DNA of 64,000 nucleotides from Paenibacillaceae bacterium (GTDB lineage Bacteria; Bacillota; Bacilli; Paenibacillales; Paenibacillaceae). Position 1 is the stretch's first letter, and each line of letters opens with the position of its first letter. Below are positions 1 to 8,515 of this stretch, one piece after another. The notes beneath the pieces were generated by a model. It worked only from the letters and a program-made list of their open reading frames with translations, did not search any database and was not told where the DNA came from. The position numbers and the translations under genes are program-made. The DNA is taken from NCBI GenBank assembly GCA_900766135.1, contig CAAFUF010000022.1:1-64000 (forward strand), given 5' to 3'.

Positions 1-43
1 CTCTTACTACCTTTAAACGAAATTCATCTTTGGCTTTTCCCAT
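1..43 (-). CDS. Possible transposase OrfA, 5' end only (cut by window edge)
   Basis: An ATG preceded by a purine-rich AGGGAGAGG site starts a reading frame that leaves the window after 14 codons and reads MGKAKDEFRLKVVR. This resembles the start of IS3/IS150-type OrfA proteins, which often open with a short basic stretch followed by E-F-K/R-L-K-V-V. Fourteen residues are too few to be sure. An insertion sequence here would fit the truncated repeat remnant found just to its right. Confidence 0.35.
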   Translation of the reverse strand, partial: MGKAKDEFRLKVVR

Positions 44-118
44 AACTTAATCCTCTCCCTTATTTCCATTGTAATTCCTTGTAGGGGAGGACTCCAGTTT
101 AATTAGGGGGCCTAGAGG

Positions 119-181
119 CTTTTACATCTCGTAAGATAAAAAAGTTGAAATCAACGTAAATCAAATGCACTTTTGCAGTTC
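119..181. repeat. Remnant of a four-unit intergenic array (same type as 51.2 kb)
   Basis: CTTTTACATCTC at 119 and AAATGCACTTTTGCAGTT at 163 match the third and fourth units of the array at 51335-51404, which read CTTTTGCATCTC and AAATG...TTTTGCAGTT. They lie in the same order about 44 bp apart, against 39 bp there. Between them is a small palindrome, GTTGAAATCAAC. The full array has a different palindrome, CGGGAAATTTCCCG, at the same place. The first two units are not seen to the left. Confidence 0.5.
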
Positions 182-228
182 AGCCCACCTTGTTGACATC
201 CATCCCCCCCTCGAACCCGGCCTGCGAT

Positions 229-260
229 AAAAAAAACCTTAGCCGGCTAGCCGGCTAAGG
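229..260 (-). terminator. Rho-independent terminator of the GGDEF/EAL gene
   Basis: A perfect 24-base palindrome at 237-260 is followed on the minus strand by eight U residues (229-236). The stem overlaps the last codons and the TAA stop of the upstream gene, so the end of the protein is encoded inside the terminator. Confidence 0.85.
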
Positions 261-2341
261 AACTCGCTTTCCAGAACGCCGGCAGGGACCGGCTTGCTAA
301 ACAGATATCCTTGTCCTTCGTGGCATTGCTGGAGCTTCAGGAACTCCAGCTGCTCCTCGTTCTCCACGCCTTCGGCCGTCACTTTCAACTTTAAGTGATG
401 GGCCATGGTGGTGATGGTGGAGACGATCGCCGCATCGTTTCCGTCGTACATGACCTCTTTCACGAAAGCACGGTCAATCTTCAGACGGTCGATCGGCAGG
501 CTTTTTAAATAGTACAGCGAGCTGTAACCCGTGCCGAAATCATCGATGCTGATATGTATGCCTAAACGCTTCAAACGGTGAAGCTGATCCAGCGCGGTTT
601 CAATATCGTACGTCATGCTTTCCGTGACTTCAAGCTCCAGGTAACGCGGCTCCAGTCCGACCTCGCGCAGGATCGCGTCCACGTGCTCCGCTAAATTATA
701 CTGCCGGAACTGGCGCATCGATAAATTCACGGATACGCACACCGGCTCGAAACCGTCCAGCTGCCATTTTTTGTTGTACAGGCAGGCGGTTTTCAACACC
801 CATTCTCCGAGCGGAACGATGAGTCCGCTCTCTTCGGCCAGCGGAATGAATTCGCTTGGCGGCAGCAACCCCCGTTTGGGATGATTCCAGCGGACAAGCG
901 CCTCCATCCCGACCATTTTCCCCGTATTCAAGCTGATCTGCGGTTGAAACTCCAGGAAAAATTCCTCTCGCTCCAGCGCCTTTCGCATGTCATTTTCCAG
1001 CTCCACCTTTGATTGGGTACGCTGCTTCATCGCCGCATGATATCGCATAAAATCCACGCCATGCTCCTTGGCATGATGAACCGCCATATCCGCATATTGG
1101 ATCATCTGGTTTACCGATTCCCCGTCATCCGGGAATACGGACAAGCCCATGCTTAATGAAATATGGTATTCGGTATCGTCGATCAGCACCGCCGGATCTA
1201 CGGAAGCCAACAGCTGCTTGGCCCGCTCCTCGGCCGCCGCCGCATCCGGCAGCTCCGGAAAGATCACGGCAAATTCGTCCTCGCCCATCCGGTACACCCT
1301 CTGCTGCGGTCCCTCTAGCGCCGACAAGCGGCTTCCCAGCTCGGTAAGCAGCTTGTCTCCGGCGCTGTAGCCCAGGGAATCGTTAATCGCCTTAAACCGA
1401 TCGATATTGATCACCGCGACGCCGGTGTTCGCCCGCGAAAACACTAACAGCTCGCCCAACTGTTCTTTCATTTGCCGCAAATTCGGCAGCCCGGTCAAAT
1501 CATCGTGGTAGGCCATATGCTTCATCTGGGCTTCCGCCAGCTGCTTGCCGTGCATCGGCTCTTCAATCGTCAGCCGGTAAACGCCTTTTAAAACGATGTA
1601 ATAGGATATGCCCATAAACCATTGGCCCGCCGCCTGCGCCAAACCCTCGGCTTGCCCCGGCGGATAAGTCAGAAGCACATGCCCCATCGCCATGAACAAC
1701 AGCGCCCGGGCCACCGTCATGATCGCCGGCGGACGCTCTGCGCGATGCCGGTACAAGATCGCCGTTGCAGCGAGGATATACAATAGCGGAATGCCGACTC
1801 GCAGGATCAGCAGCCCCGCCTCCAGATCAAACAGCGACGGCAGACTGTCTTGGAACCGGTTTAACACCAGCAGACCTACCGGCACCAACAGGCCGGCGCC
1901 GGCAAACATGGCGATTTTTTGCTGTCCAGTCACCTGCTGATCCGGCGCGGCAAAAATCCACAGCATCCCTAAAGCCCCCAGCAGATGCGAGATCGCCAAA
2001 AACCAGGTCGCCAGATTGCCGCGCGGTTCGAAGCCGAGCAACGTGATGTCGCCATGTGAGGCGGCGTACAGGATATCCAATATCCCGATCACTGTAAATA
2101 AAACGGCCGTATTAAGCCGCTGCTTGGAAAGTTTGTCGATGAACAGAATCCAACCTTGCGCAAAGATCGCAAACGAAACCGCCAGACACATTAACCCGGC
2201 CAGAAGATGCAATGTCTGAACGACCGCATCCGTCCCCGGCGGGAACCCGTTCCATGCCGACAGCCGGGCAACCCCGACCATCGCCGCCAACCCGATTACC
2301 CCTTGGATGATTGTCGTTTGTTCCTCTGCCCTAATCCTCAA
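239..2341 (-). CDS. Membrane GGDEF-EAL cyclic-di-GMP protein
   Basis: A 700-residue protein. About 230 N-terminal residues form hydrophobic helices of MASE type, followed by a GGDEF domain and a C-terminal EAL domain. The GGDEF signature near residue 352 reads RMGEDEF: the second glycine is glutamate, so cyclase activity may be weak or lost. The EAL part keeps EALVRW near residue 478 and DDFGTGYSS near 599, the metal-binding and loop-6 motifs of active phosphodiesterases. The likely role is to degrade c-di-GMP in response to a membrane signal, with the GGDEF domain possibly sensing GTP. The start is TTG (2339-2341) with GGAGGT ten bases upstream. The gene stands alone and ends in its own terminator. 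Confidence 0.85.
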   Translation of the reverse strand: MRIRAEEQTTIIQGVIGLAAMVGVARLSAWNGFPPGTDAVVQTLHLLAGLMCLAVSFAIFAQGWILFIDKLSKQRLNTAVLFTVIGILDILYAASHGDITLLGFEPRGNLATWFLAISHLLGALGMLWIFAAPDQQVTGQQKIAMFAGAGLLVPVGLLVLNRFQDSLPSLFDLEAGLLILRVGIPLLYILAATAILYRHRAERPPAIMTVARALLFMAMGHVLLTYPPGQAEGLAQAAGQWFMGISYYIVLKGVYRLTIEEPMHGKQLAEAQMKHMAYHDDLTGLPNLRQMKEQLGELLVFSRANTGVAVINIDRFKAINDSLGYSAGDKLLTELGSRLSALEGPQQRVYRMGEDEFAVIFPELPDAAAAEERAKQLLASVDPAVLIDDTEYHISLSMGLSVFPDDGESVNQMIQYADMAVHHAKEHGVDFMRYHAAMKQRTQSKVELENDMRKALEREEFFLEFQPQISLNTGKMVGMEALVRWNHPKRGLLPPSEFIPLAEESGLIVPLGEWVLKTACLYNKKWQLDGFEPVCVSVNLSMRQFRQYNLAEHVDAILREVGLEPRYLELEVTESMTYDIETALDQLHRLKRLGIHISIDDFGTGYSSLYYLKSLPIDRLKIDRAFVKEVMYDGNDAAIVSTITTMAHHLKLKVTAEGVENEEQLEFLKLQQCHEGQGYLFSKPVPAGVLESEFLSRLAG

Positions 2342-2482
2342 TGCGTATCAACCTCCGGAGGTAAGTTCTGTCTTCCGTCATGAAACTACTAATTCAACAT
2401 ATTCCGCTTATTTCCTTCCTTTTCCCCAAATTTGTCGAGGAATAAAGAGAAGCCCGGACGCAAAGCGCCGAGCTGGATAATC

Positions 2483-3448
2483 TTATTTTGGGGCACGATG
2501 AACCGTCGTCTCCGGCGTCGTCAGCTTATCGTAAAAATCGACGACTTTGTCCTTGTCCTCCGACGCTCGCAGGGCCATCGCGGAACGCGGATGCTCGTCA
2601 AGCGTCCCCGTGATCATGTAGGGGATCAAATACCCCCACTCTTCTTTCTCACGAAGCGGGATCAGCAACTCCTCCAGGACTTCCAAAACCGGGCGCAGTT
2701 TGTAATTCGTGTTCTTCAAATGGGTGACGAGCAGCTCGGTCGGGCAATTGCCGGCTGCGCGTCCCATGCCGTACACGGAAGCGTCCAGCAATTCAACCCC
2801 GTTCTCGGCAGCCACCAGCGTATTGGAGAACGCCAGCTGCATGTTGTTATGGGTATGAACGCCCAGCCGTTTACCCGGCAAATGGGTTTTAAACTTGTTG
2901 ACCAGATACTCCATGTCTTTATAATCGAGACTTCCGTACGAATCGACGATGTAGACAACGTCCACGACGCTCTCCTTGATCATCTCGAAGGCTTCCAGCA
3001 GCTCGTTCTCCATCACGTTGGACAGCGCCATGATGTTCAGCGTCGTCTCGTAGCCGCGATCATGGAACAATTGAACCAGCTGTAAGGCTTTGTCCACGTC
3101 TTTAATGTAGCAAGCGACCCGAATCAAATCGAGCAAGCTTTCGCTGCGCGGCAAAATATCGTTTTCGTCCACCCGGCCGATATCGACCAGCGCGGATAGC
3201 TTCGTCGTTCCTTTTTGAGGAATTACCCTGCGCAGGAAATCGTCGTCCAGAAACCGCCAAGGACCGGCCTCATCGGCGCCTTTGAGCAGCTTCGGCGAGT
3301 TTTTGTAGCCGATTTCCATATAATCCACGCCCGCCTCATTTAGGCCTGCGTACAATTTTTGGACAAATTCTACGCTGAAGTCCCAGTTGTTCACCAGGCC
3401 TCCGTCACGGATGGTGCAATCGACGATTTTGCATTGGTTGGCTTTCAT
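2483..3448 (-). CDS. HMGL-like (DRE-TIM) aldolase-family protein
   Basis: A 321-residue protein that opens with IVDCTIRDGGLVNNW, the D-x-T-x-R-D-G metal-site signature of the DRE-TIM superfamily (HMG-CoA lyase, 4-hydroxy-2-oxovalerate aldolase, 2-isopropylmalate synthase). A later HTHNN motif supplies the paired metal-binding histidines. It is shorter than LeuA and lacks the regulatory domain, so it is probably an aldolase or lyase acting on a small oxo-acid. The substrate cannot be told from sequence, and the gene has no pathway neighbours. ATG with a GGAGAGG site supports the start. No clear terminator was found before the next gene. Confidence 0.75.
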   Translation of the reverse strand: MKANQCKIVDCTIRDGGLVNNWDFSVEFVQKLYAGLNEAGVDYMEIGYKNSPKLLKGADEAGPWRFLDDDFLRRVIPQKGTTKLSALVDIGRVDENDILPRSESLLDLIRVACYIKDVDKALQLVQLFHDRGYETTLNIMALSNVMENELLEAFEMIKESVVDVVYIVDSYGSLDYKDMEYLVNKFKTHLPGKRLGVHTHNNMQLAFSNTLVAAENGVELLDASVYGMGRAAGNCPTELLVTHLKNTNYKLRPVLEVLEELLIPLREKEEWGYLIPYMITGTLDEHPRSAMALRASEDKDKVVDFYDKLTTPETTVHRAPK

Positions 3449-3497
3449 ACCGGCATATTCCTCTCCATCGTTTCGTTTTACTATCCATCTTACTAAA

Positions 3498-3750
3498 GGT
3501 TGTTCGAAAAGTCATCTTCGAATCACGAAGCGGATCAAGAAGTTTCGACAGCGGCGAATCTTGAATTCAGCCGGGCTTTCCGTTGCTCACGTAGGTTTGC
3601 CTACGCTCCGCTACTCAATCCCTGCTTCATCCAATCTTCTTGGTGCTTCAAACCTAACTTTTCGTACTTTCATTATAACGGTTGTTCGAAAAGTCATCTT
3701 CGAATCACGAAGCGGATCAAGAAGTTTCGACAGCGGCGAATCTTGAATTC
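3498..3750. repeat. Interspersed repeat R, copy 1 (one element plus a duplicated half)
   Basis: A 71-bp block at 3498-3568 is repeated exactly at 3680-3750, 182 bp apart. Between them is the rest of the element, ending in AACCTAACTTTTCG, which is roughly complementary to the CGAAAAGTCATCTTCG start. Related copies lie at 14866, 23554, 30487 and 54827. Short reading frames across it are not conserved between copies, so it is not treated as coding. Confidence 0.85.
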
Positions 3751-3816
3751 CATTCTTCGATATGAGATTAATCACAGTATGGATCGACCATGCGTGATAT
3801 ATTACATTTGAATCTA

Positions 3817-3837
3817 ATTGAGATTGATTCTCAATAG
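3817..3837 (+). promoter_or_regulatory. Fur box upstream of feoA
   Basis: TGAGATTGATTCTCA is a perfect 7-1-7 inverted repeat of the Fur type (consensus TGATAATnATTATCA). It lies about 95 bases upstream of the feoA start, which predicts repression of ferrous iron uptake when iron is plentiful. Confidence 0.8.
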
Positions 3838-3928
3838 CAATGAACTAACAGGACACAACCGCCATTTGCGGCTTGCCTACATGATGATATACGTTTTTCC
3901 ATTTTATTGGGATAAGGAGAGGAAATTC

Positions 3929-4171
3929 ATGACGCCCTGCCGATGCTGCTTGCTTGGACTGAAACCCGGAACCTCCTGCGCCATCACGCAAATCGGAAAT
4001 ATGGACCCGGTGTTGAAACGGCGCCTCGCCGACCTCGGGATTCGGGAGGGGACTCGCGTTGTCGTGAAGCGGTATTGCCTATGGGGCGGTCCGGTCACGC
4101 TGGAATGCGCCGGCCAACTGCTTGGCATTCGCCAGAAGGAAGCCGCTCATATTGAGGTGGCGGTCTCATGA
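3929..4171 (+). CDS. feoA: Ferrous iron transport protein A
   Basis: An 80-residue SH3-like protein with the FeoA pattern: GLKPGTSCAITQI, then LADLGIREGT (the usual L-x-x-L-G-hydrophobic-x-x-G segment), then VTLECAGQLLGIRQ. It is cytoplasmic and is thought to assist FeoB. The start chosen is the ATG after AAGGAGAGG. A longer upstream frame would run into the Fur box region and is not needed. The gene overlaps feoB by four bases (ATGA), so the two are translationally coupled. The Fur box upstream predicts iron control. Confidence 0.93.
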   Translation: MTPCRCCLLGLKPGTSCAITQIGNMDPVLKRRLADLGIREGTRVVVKRYCLWGGPVTLECAGQLLGIRQKEAAHIEVAVS

Positions 4172-6198
4172 ACCACGCCGCACTGATCGGGAACCCCAAC
4201 ACGGGAAAAACCTCGCTGTTTAATACCTTAACCAGCTCCTATGAGTATGTCGGCAACTGGGCCGGCGTTACGGTGGAGAAAAAAGTCGGGCATCTGCGGA
4301 ACAATGCGGGACAGCTGACCGACCTGCCCGGGATCTACACCCTGCATCCCCTCTCCAAAGACGAAGGGGTGGCGGCGGAATACCTGGCTGTCGAGTCGCC
4401 TTCGGTGCTGGTGAACATCGTAGACGCATCCAATCTGGAGCGCAACCTGTATCTGACGCTGCAGTTGCTCGAATACGGTAAGCCGGTCATCGTCGGGCTA
4501 AATATGATCGACGTCGCCAATGCAAGCGGGCTGAAGGTCGATCCAGAGAAGTTGGCGGCCCGATTGGGAGCTCCGGTTCTCCCCTTGATCGCCCGCACCG
4601 GGAAAGGCAGCAAAGAACTGCTGCGAGCGATCGAGCAGTTGCCTTCCGGAGCGGCGGATGTCCCGCATTTTCCCATCCATTATGGCGAGGTGATCGAACG
4701 AGCCATCCGCGACATCTCCCGTGAGCTTGCTGCGGGCTGGGAGGAAGGACGTCCGACTTTGCGTTGGATCGCCTTGCAGGTGCTCGAGGACAATCCGGCA
4801 ATCCTCGCCGCGCTCCCGCCGCAGACCGACCTGAACAAGCTGTATCACATCCGCGCCGAGGCGGAGAGCCAGCTGGCCGCAGCCGGCGCCACCGCCTCGG
4901 CAGAAGAGCATATCCGCACCGTCCGCATTGGGCGGATTCGGGAGATCTGCAACGAGGCGGTTGACGCCTCCCAGAAGAAACCGCATACCATGACGGAACG
5001 CATCGACCGCGTCGTCACCCATCCGTTTCTCGGCATCCCGCTGTTTATGGCCTTCATGTTCCTTACTTTCCAGCTGACGTTCGACTGGCTCGGCAATCCG
5101 CTTTCAGACCTGCTCGACGGGTTCATCACCGGCCCCTTGACCGGCGGCGCGGTGAGTCTGCTGACGAATGTAGGGGCTTCGAGCTTCACGCATGCGCTGA
5201 TCATCGACGGCATCATCGGGGGTGTCGGCGGCGTGCTGGTCTTTATCCCGCAGATTTTCATCATGTTCCTGATCATCTCTTTCATCGAGGACTCCGGCTA
5301 CATGGCCCGGATCACCGTCATGATGGATAAGTTGATGGAAATCGTCGGCTTAAACGGCAAAGCGTTAATCCCGTTTATCCTGGGCTTCGGCTGCAACGTG
5401 CCGGCGGTCATGGCCTCCCGCAGCATCGAGCAACCGAAGGAACGGATGCTGACCATGCTGCTGATTCCGCTGATGTCCTGCTCCGCGCGGCTGCCGGTTT
5501 ACGCGTTGTTTGCCGGCATCTTTTTCGCCGAGTCACAAGGTTTGATCGTCTTTTCGCTGTATATGCTCGGCATCGTGCTGGCGCTAGTGCTGGCCAAAGT
5601 TTTCTCGTTGTTCCTGTTCAAAAACGAACGTTCCTTCTTTATGGTAGAGCTGCCGCCTTACCGGATGCCGCAAAGCGTTACCCTGTTCCGCAGTACCTGG
5701 GAGAAAGGCAAAGGCTTTCTGCGCAAAGCCGGCACCTTCATTCTCGGCGGTTCGGTGCTGATCTGGCTGCTCACGTACCTGGGTCCCGGCGGTGTAGCGG
5801 AGAACATGGACGACAGCTTCCTCGCGGCGATCGGCGGTTTGTTCTCGTCCGTTCTGCAGCCGTTAGGTTTCGGCACCTGGCAATCCGGAGCTGCCCTGAT
5901 CACCGGCTTTATGGCCAAGGAAGTCGTAGTATCGACCATGAACATCATCTACCACGTGCCCGATATGGCCGGCCTGCAAGGCCAAATTGCCGCATCCTTC
6001 ACAGGGCTTCAAGCCTACAGTTTTATGGCCTTCGTTCTGTTGTACACCCCGTGCCTCGCGACGGTAGGCGTTCTCCGGAAAGAAACCGCCTCTTGGAAAT
6101 GGACGTTGTTTTCGATCGCCTATTCTTTGACGCTTGCTTATCTCGTTTCTCTCTTGATTTATCAGGTCGGGCTGCGATTCGGTTTTGGCCTGGCTTAA
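4168..6198 (+). CDS. feoB: Ferrous iron transporter FeoB (GTPase permease)
   Basis: A 676-residue inner-membrane Fe(II) transporter. The N-terminal G domain shows G1 GNPNTGKTS (residues 8-16), G3 DLPG near 51 and G4 NMID near 112. A helical linker follows, then the polytopic core with two Gate-type segments and conserved cysteines (GFGCNVPAV; MSCSARLPVY). Length is typical for Bacillota. It overlaps feoA and is followed after 35 bases by a small Cys-rich membrane protein, completing a standard feoA-feoB-accessory operon under the Fur box. Confidence 0.97.
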   Translation: MNHAALIGNPNTGKTSLFNTLTSSYEYVGNWAGVTVEKKVGHLRNNAGQLTDLPGIYTLHPLSKDEGVAAEYLAVESPSVLVNIVDASNLERNLYLTLQLLEYGKPVIVGLNMIDVANASGLKVDPEKLAARLGAPVLPLIARTGKGSKELLRAIEQLPSGAADVPHFPIHYGEVIERAIRDISRELAAGWEEGRPTLRWIALQVLEDNPAILAALPPQTDLNKLYHIRAEAESQLAAAGATASAEEHIRTVRIGRIREICNEAVDASQKKPHTMTERIDRVVTHPFLGIPLFMAFMFLTFQLTFDWLGNPLSDLLDGFITGPLTGGAVSLLTNVGASSFTHALIIDGIIGGVGGVLVFIPQIFIMFLIISFIEDSGYMARITVMMDKLMEIVGLNGKALIPFILGFGCNVPAVMASRSIEQPKERMLTMLLIPLMSCSARLPVYALFAGIFFAESQGLIVFSLYMLGIVLALVLAKVFSLFLFKNERSFFMVELPPYRMPQSVTLFRSTWEKGKGFLRKAGTFILGGSVLIWLLTYLGPGGVAENMDDSFLAAIGGLFSSVLQPLGFGTWQSGAALITGFMAKEVVVSTMNIIYHVPDMAGLQGQIAASFTGLQAYSFMAFVLLYTPCLATVGVLRKETASWKWTLFSIAYSLTLAYLVSLLIYQVGLRFGFGLA

Positions 6199-6233
6199 GG
6201 ACTTGATCCAAACAACGAAAGGAGCAACCCGTT

Positions 6234-6416
6234 ATGATCGACATCGTTATCGTCGCCGCCATTTTCGGTTACGCCGCCTTTGCGTTATACCGCGGCTTCA
6301 AGAAAAGCAAAAAAGGCGCCTGCGCCTCCTGCTCGCAGCAGAAATCCTGTTCTGCGGCTTGCGGAAACTACGCGGCGTCCTCTTCGGTTTCTCCGGCCAA
6401 GGGCCCAAAAGAATAA
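6234..6416 (+). CDS. FeoB-associated Cys-rich membrane protein
   Basis: A 60-residue protein with one N-terminal transmembrane helix (IVIVAAIFGYAAFALY), a basic stretch (KKSKK), then a cysteine cluster CASCSQQKSCSAAC. This is the layout of the FeoB-associated Cys-rich proteins found downstream of feoB in many Bacillota. Its function is not settled; iron binding or support of FeoB assembly is inferred from context. AAAGGAGCAACC precedes the ATG. The gene ends two bases before the convergent kinase gene. Confidence 0.85.
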   Translation: MIDIVIVAAIFGYAAFALYRGFKKSKKGACASCSQQKSCSAACGNYAASSSVSPAKGPKE

Positions 6417-6417
6417 G

Positions 6418-7524
6418 CTAGATGGCCAGCGGGAGCGAGATGACAAAAATCGTTCCCGCTCCTTTTAAACTATCCACGGAAATGTTCCCCCGATGGTTCC
6501 GGATAATCCGGTAACTCACCGACAATCCCAATCCGGTCCCCTTCTCCTTCGTCGTAAAAAACGGGTCAAACAAGCGGCTAAGCATACCTTTATCCATTCC
6601 GCCGCCGTTATCCTGGACCGAAATGTTGACCGATTTCCCCTCCATCTCCACGCGGATATCGATCAGACCTTGGTGATCGCTCCCCACTTCGGCGATGGCG
6701 TCCATGGCATTCTTAATGATGTTCAGCAGCACCTGCTTGATCTGCTTCACATCGATCGAGACGAAGAGCTCCTGCTCCGGCTCGTGAAGGATCATTTGAC
6801 ACCCCTTCATCACCGCCTCGCTTTCCGTGAGCAGCACGACTTCCTTCAGCAGGGAAGACACGTTGACCGTCGATTTCTGCGGGGCCGACGGCTTGGAAGA
6901 ATTGAGAAATTCATGAATAATGTCGTTGGCCCGGTCGATTTCCGTCAAAATAATCCGGGCGTACTCATCTTTGCCCAATTGCAGCAAATGCGGCCGAAGC
7001 AGCTGAATGAATCCGCGGATCGCCGTAAGCGGATTACGGATTTCGTGCGCGATCGCCGCCGAAATCTTCCCGAGCATTGCCAGCTTATCGTTCTGATAAG
7101 CCGTTTGTTCGATCCGCTTGAAATCGGAAACGTCCTTGACGCTAAGCAGAAAGTCCCCGTCCATCTGATCCCCGTACGTGACCGTGATGAGCCAGTGCCT
7201 GCCGTATTCATCGATTAACTCGTGGTATTTTTTACGGTGAAAAATCGTCTCCCGGTAAATGCGCAAAATCTTGCGCTTCTTAAATTGGTTGAGATGCGGA
7301 TGCCGCAGCATCTGCAGCAAGTTGCAGCCGATCAGGGATTGGCGTGGCATTTCGAGCAGCTTGGCCATCTGTACATTGATAAAGGTTAGAACCCCATCGC
7401 TGTCGAACAGCATAATTCCGCTGTCCAAGTGTTGGAGTACGTTCTCATACTTGTTTTTTACGAGCTGGGTTGATTGGTATGCTTTGACGGACTGGAGCAA
7501 TGTCTCTTGAAATTCACTCAACAA
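6418..7524 (-). CDS. PAS-domain sensor histidine kinase (sporulation-kinase like)
   Basis: A 368-residue soluble kinase. A PAS domain covers roughly residues 25-140. The HisKA phosphoacceptor motif is AHEIRNPLTAIRG with the histidine near residue 161. A HATPase domain follows with N box NIIKNAMDA, G1 DNGGGM, F box DPFFTTK and G2 GTGLGLS. No transmembrane segment and no response regulator adjoin it. Orphan cytoplasmic PAS kinases of this build in spore formers often feed the Spo0F/Spo0A phosphorelay, but that role is inferred. The start is TTG after AAGGGGGA. A TGTCGAA motif (Spo0A-box core) lies about 230 bases upstream. Confidence 0.85.
   Translation of the reverse strand: MLSEFQETLLQSVKAYQSTQLVKNKYENVLQHLDSGIMLFDSDGVLTFINVQMAKLLEMPRQSLIGCNLLQMLRHPHLNQFKKRKILRIYRETIFHRKKYHELIDEYGRHWLITVTYGDQMDGDFLLSVKDVSDFKRIEQTAYQNDKLAMLGKISAAIAHEIRNPLTAIRGFIQLLRPHLLQLGKDEYARIILTEIDRANDIIHEFLNSSKPSAPQKSTVNVSSLLKEVVLLTESEAVMKGCQMILHEPEQELFVSIDVKQIKQVLLNIIKNAMDAIAEVGSDHQGLIDIRVEMEGKSVNISVQDNGGGMDKGMLSRLFDPFFTTKEKGTGLGLSVSYRIIRNHRGNISVDSLKGAGTIFVISLPLAI
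6428..6464 (+). terminator. Probable terminator of the feo operon
   Basis: AGCGGGAGCGA and TCGTTCCCGCT form an 11-bp stem with one G-U pair, followed by CCTTTT. It lies inside the 3' end of the convergent histidine kinase gene. The T tract is short, so efficiency is uncertain. Confidence 0.55.
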
Positions 7525-7794
7525 GTTTGGTTCCCCCTTTACTCAAATGATGTACTTTGCCTAACAAGACAACATACGATCACTACCTAGAAGAACTTAC
7601 CCCGACTCGGCTTGCTTAACTCAACTTTTCTATGCTATCTATGCCGTATCCCGCACAAAGCGATGGATGCATGTCCCAAAAATCAGATAAGTCAAAAGCC
7701 ACCTGTTTCAATCATAGTCAAGTTTTCCAAATACCGTCAACCAGAGATACTGTCGAAAAAAGTTGGATGAGCGAAAAACGGCTACCATAGTCCT
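7525..7794. other. Intergenic region upstream of the kinase
   Basis: No gene is seen. The only recognisable element is TGTCGAA at 7751-7757, identical to the Spo0A-box core. A seven-base match can occur by chance. Confidence 0.4.
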
Positions 7795-7832
7795 AAAAAA
7801 GTGAAAATAGCCTCCCTCCCGGAAGACTATTT
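7795..7832 (-). terminator. Terminator of the 7841-8251 gene
   Basis: On the minus strand a stem of AAATAGTCTTCC with GGGAGGCTATTT (G-U pairs included) is followed after a few bases by six U residues. Confidence 0.75.
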
Positions 7833-7840
7833 CTGTAAAT

Positions 7841-8251
7841 TCAACGATTATTGTGTTGAAGCCGGGCTCTGCGCCGGCTCATAACCGCCAGCCTTTTCTT
7901 AAGCTCCTCGGTCCACTTCTCATCGCCGATTTGCTTGGCTACCGACAGAAGGTCGAGAGAAATATCGATTTGGCTTTGTACGATCACCAAGGGATCTTCG
8001 TCTTCCCGGTTCACGCAGTTTCCGAAAATGGACTCATCGTCCTCCATCACGAAATCCTGAAAGTCAATCTCCGAAACCCCGTCGCCATGTGCGTATTCCG
8101 CCAGGATTTCGTATTCGTTCTCTACCTTATAATGAACCTCAACCCGATGGCACACCGGGCAAAATAGCAGGGGCACATTATGTACCTGCGTACGATAATG
8201 CTTTAAAGTCCCCTTTGTTCCCAGCATGCTGGCTCCGCAGCAAAAACTCAT
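7841..8251 (-). CDS. Small zinc-ribbon-like protein of unknown function
   Basis: A 136-residue protein. Cysteine pairs at the N-terminus (FCCGA) and near residue 31 (FCPVCHR) suggest one zinc site, as in YgiT-type zinc fingers. The middle is acidic and the C-terminus is a basic helix (EELKKRLAVMSRRRARL). I do not recognise a family with confidence. The start is ATG after AGGGTGAAGGGG. It is a single-gene unit with its own terminator. No function is assigned. Confidence 0.65.
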   Translation of the reverse strand: MSFCCGASMLGTKGTLKHYRTQVHNVPLLFCPVCHRVEVHYKVENEYEILAEYAHGDGVSEIDFQDFVMEDDESIFGNCVNREDEDPLVIVQSQIDISLDLLSVAKQIGDEKWTEELKKRLAVMSRRRARLQHNNR

Positions 8252-8409
8252 TCCCCTTCACCCTTTCCCGCGTTCGGTTCATTAACGCTTCCCGGCCCTC
8301 CCGGGGCTGGGATTTCATATAATTTATTCGTGATGCTTGTTTCAAATTCCTGCGAAGGGATTGTAAATCTTGGCATTTGGGCCACTCCCCTACAGGCGTA
8401 CCATGGGGC

Positions 8410-8446
8410 AAAAAACCCCCGATTTGAGCTCAGCTCAAACAGGGGG
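8410..8446 (-). terminator. Strong terminator after leuB
   Basis: On the minus strand CCCCC-TG-TTTGAGCT pairs with AGCTCAAA-TC-GGGGG and is followed directly by six U residues. Confidence 0.9.
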
Positions 8447-8515
8447 TCCATCTTCTTATCCTTTCACATGGTAACATCGGCCATATTCAAAGTCAATTAT
8501 CCGGCTTGCGGCCGA

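Noticed and set aside
3387..3811. Short plus-strand frames across repeat R copy 1
   Set aside because: A shared NLEFSRAFRCSR peptide appears in copies 1 and 2 only because the DNA repeats. The frames end differently in each copy and lack ribosome binding sites.
3790..3840. A defined SigA promoter overlapping the Fur box
   Set aside because: Several TTGA-like boxes occur, but none pairs with a convincing -10 at 16-18 bases. Only the Fur box is reported.
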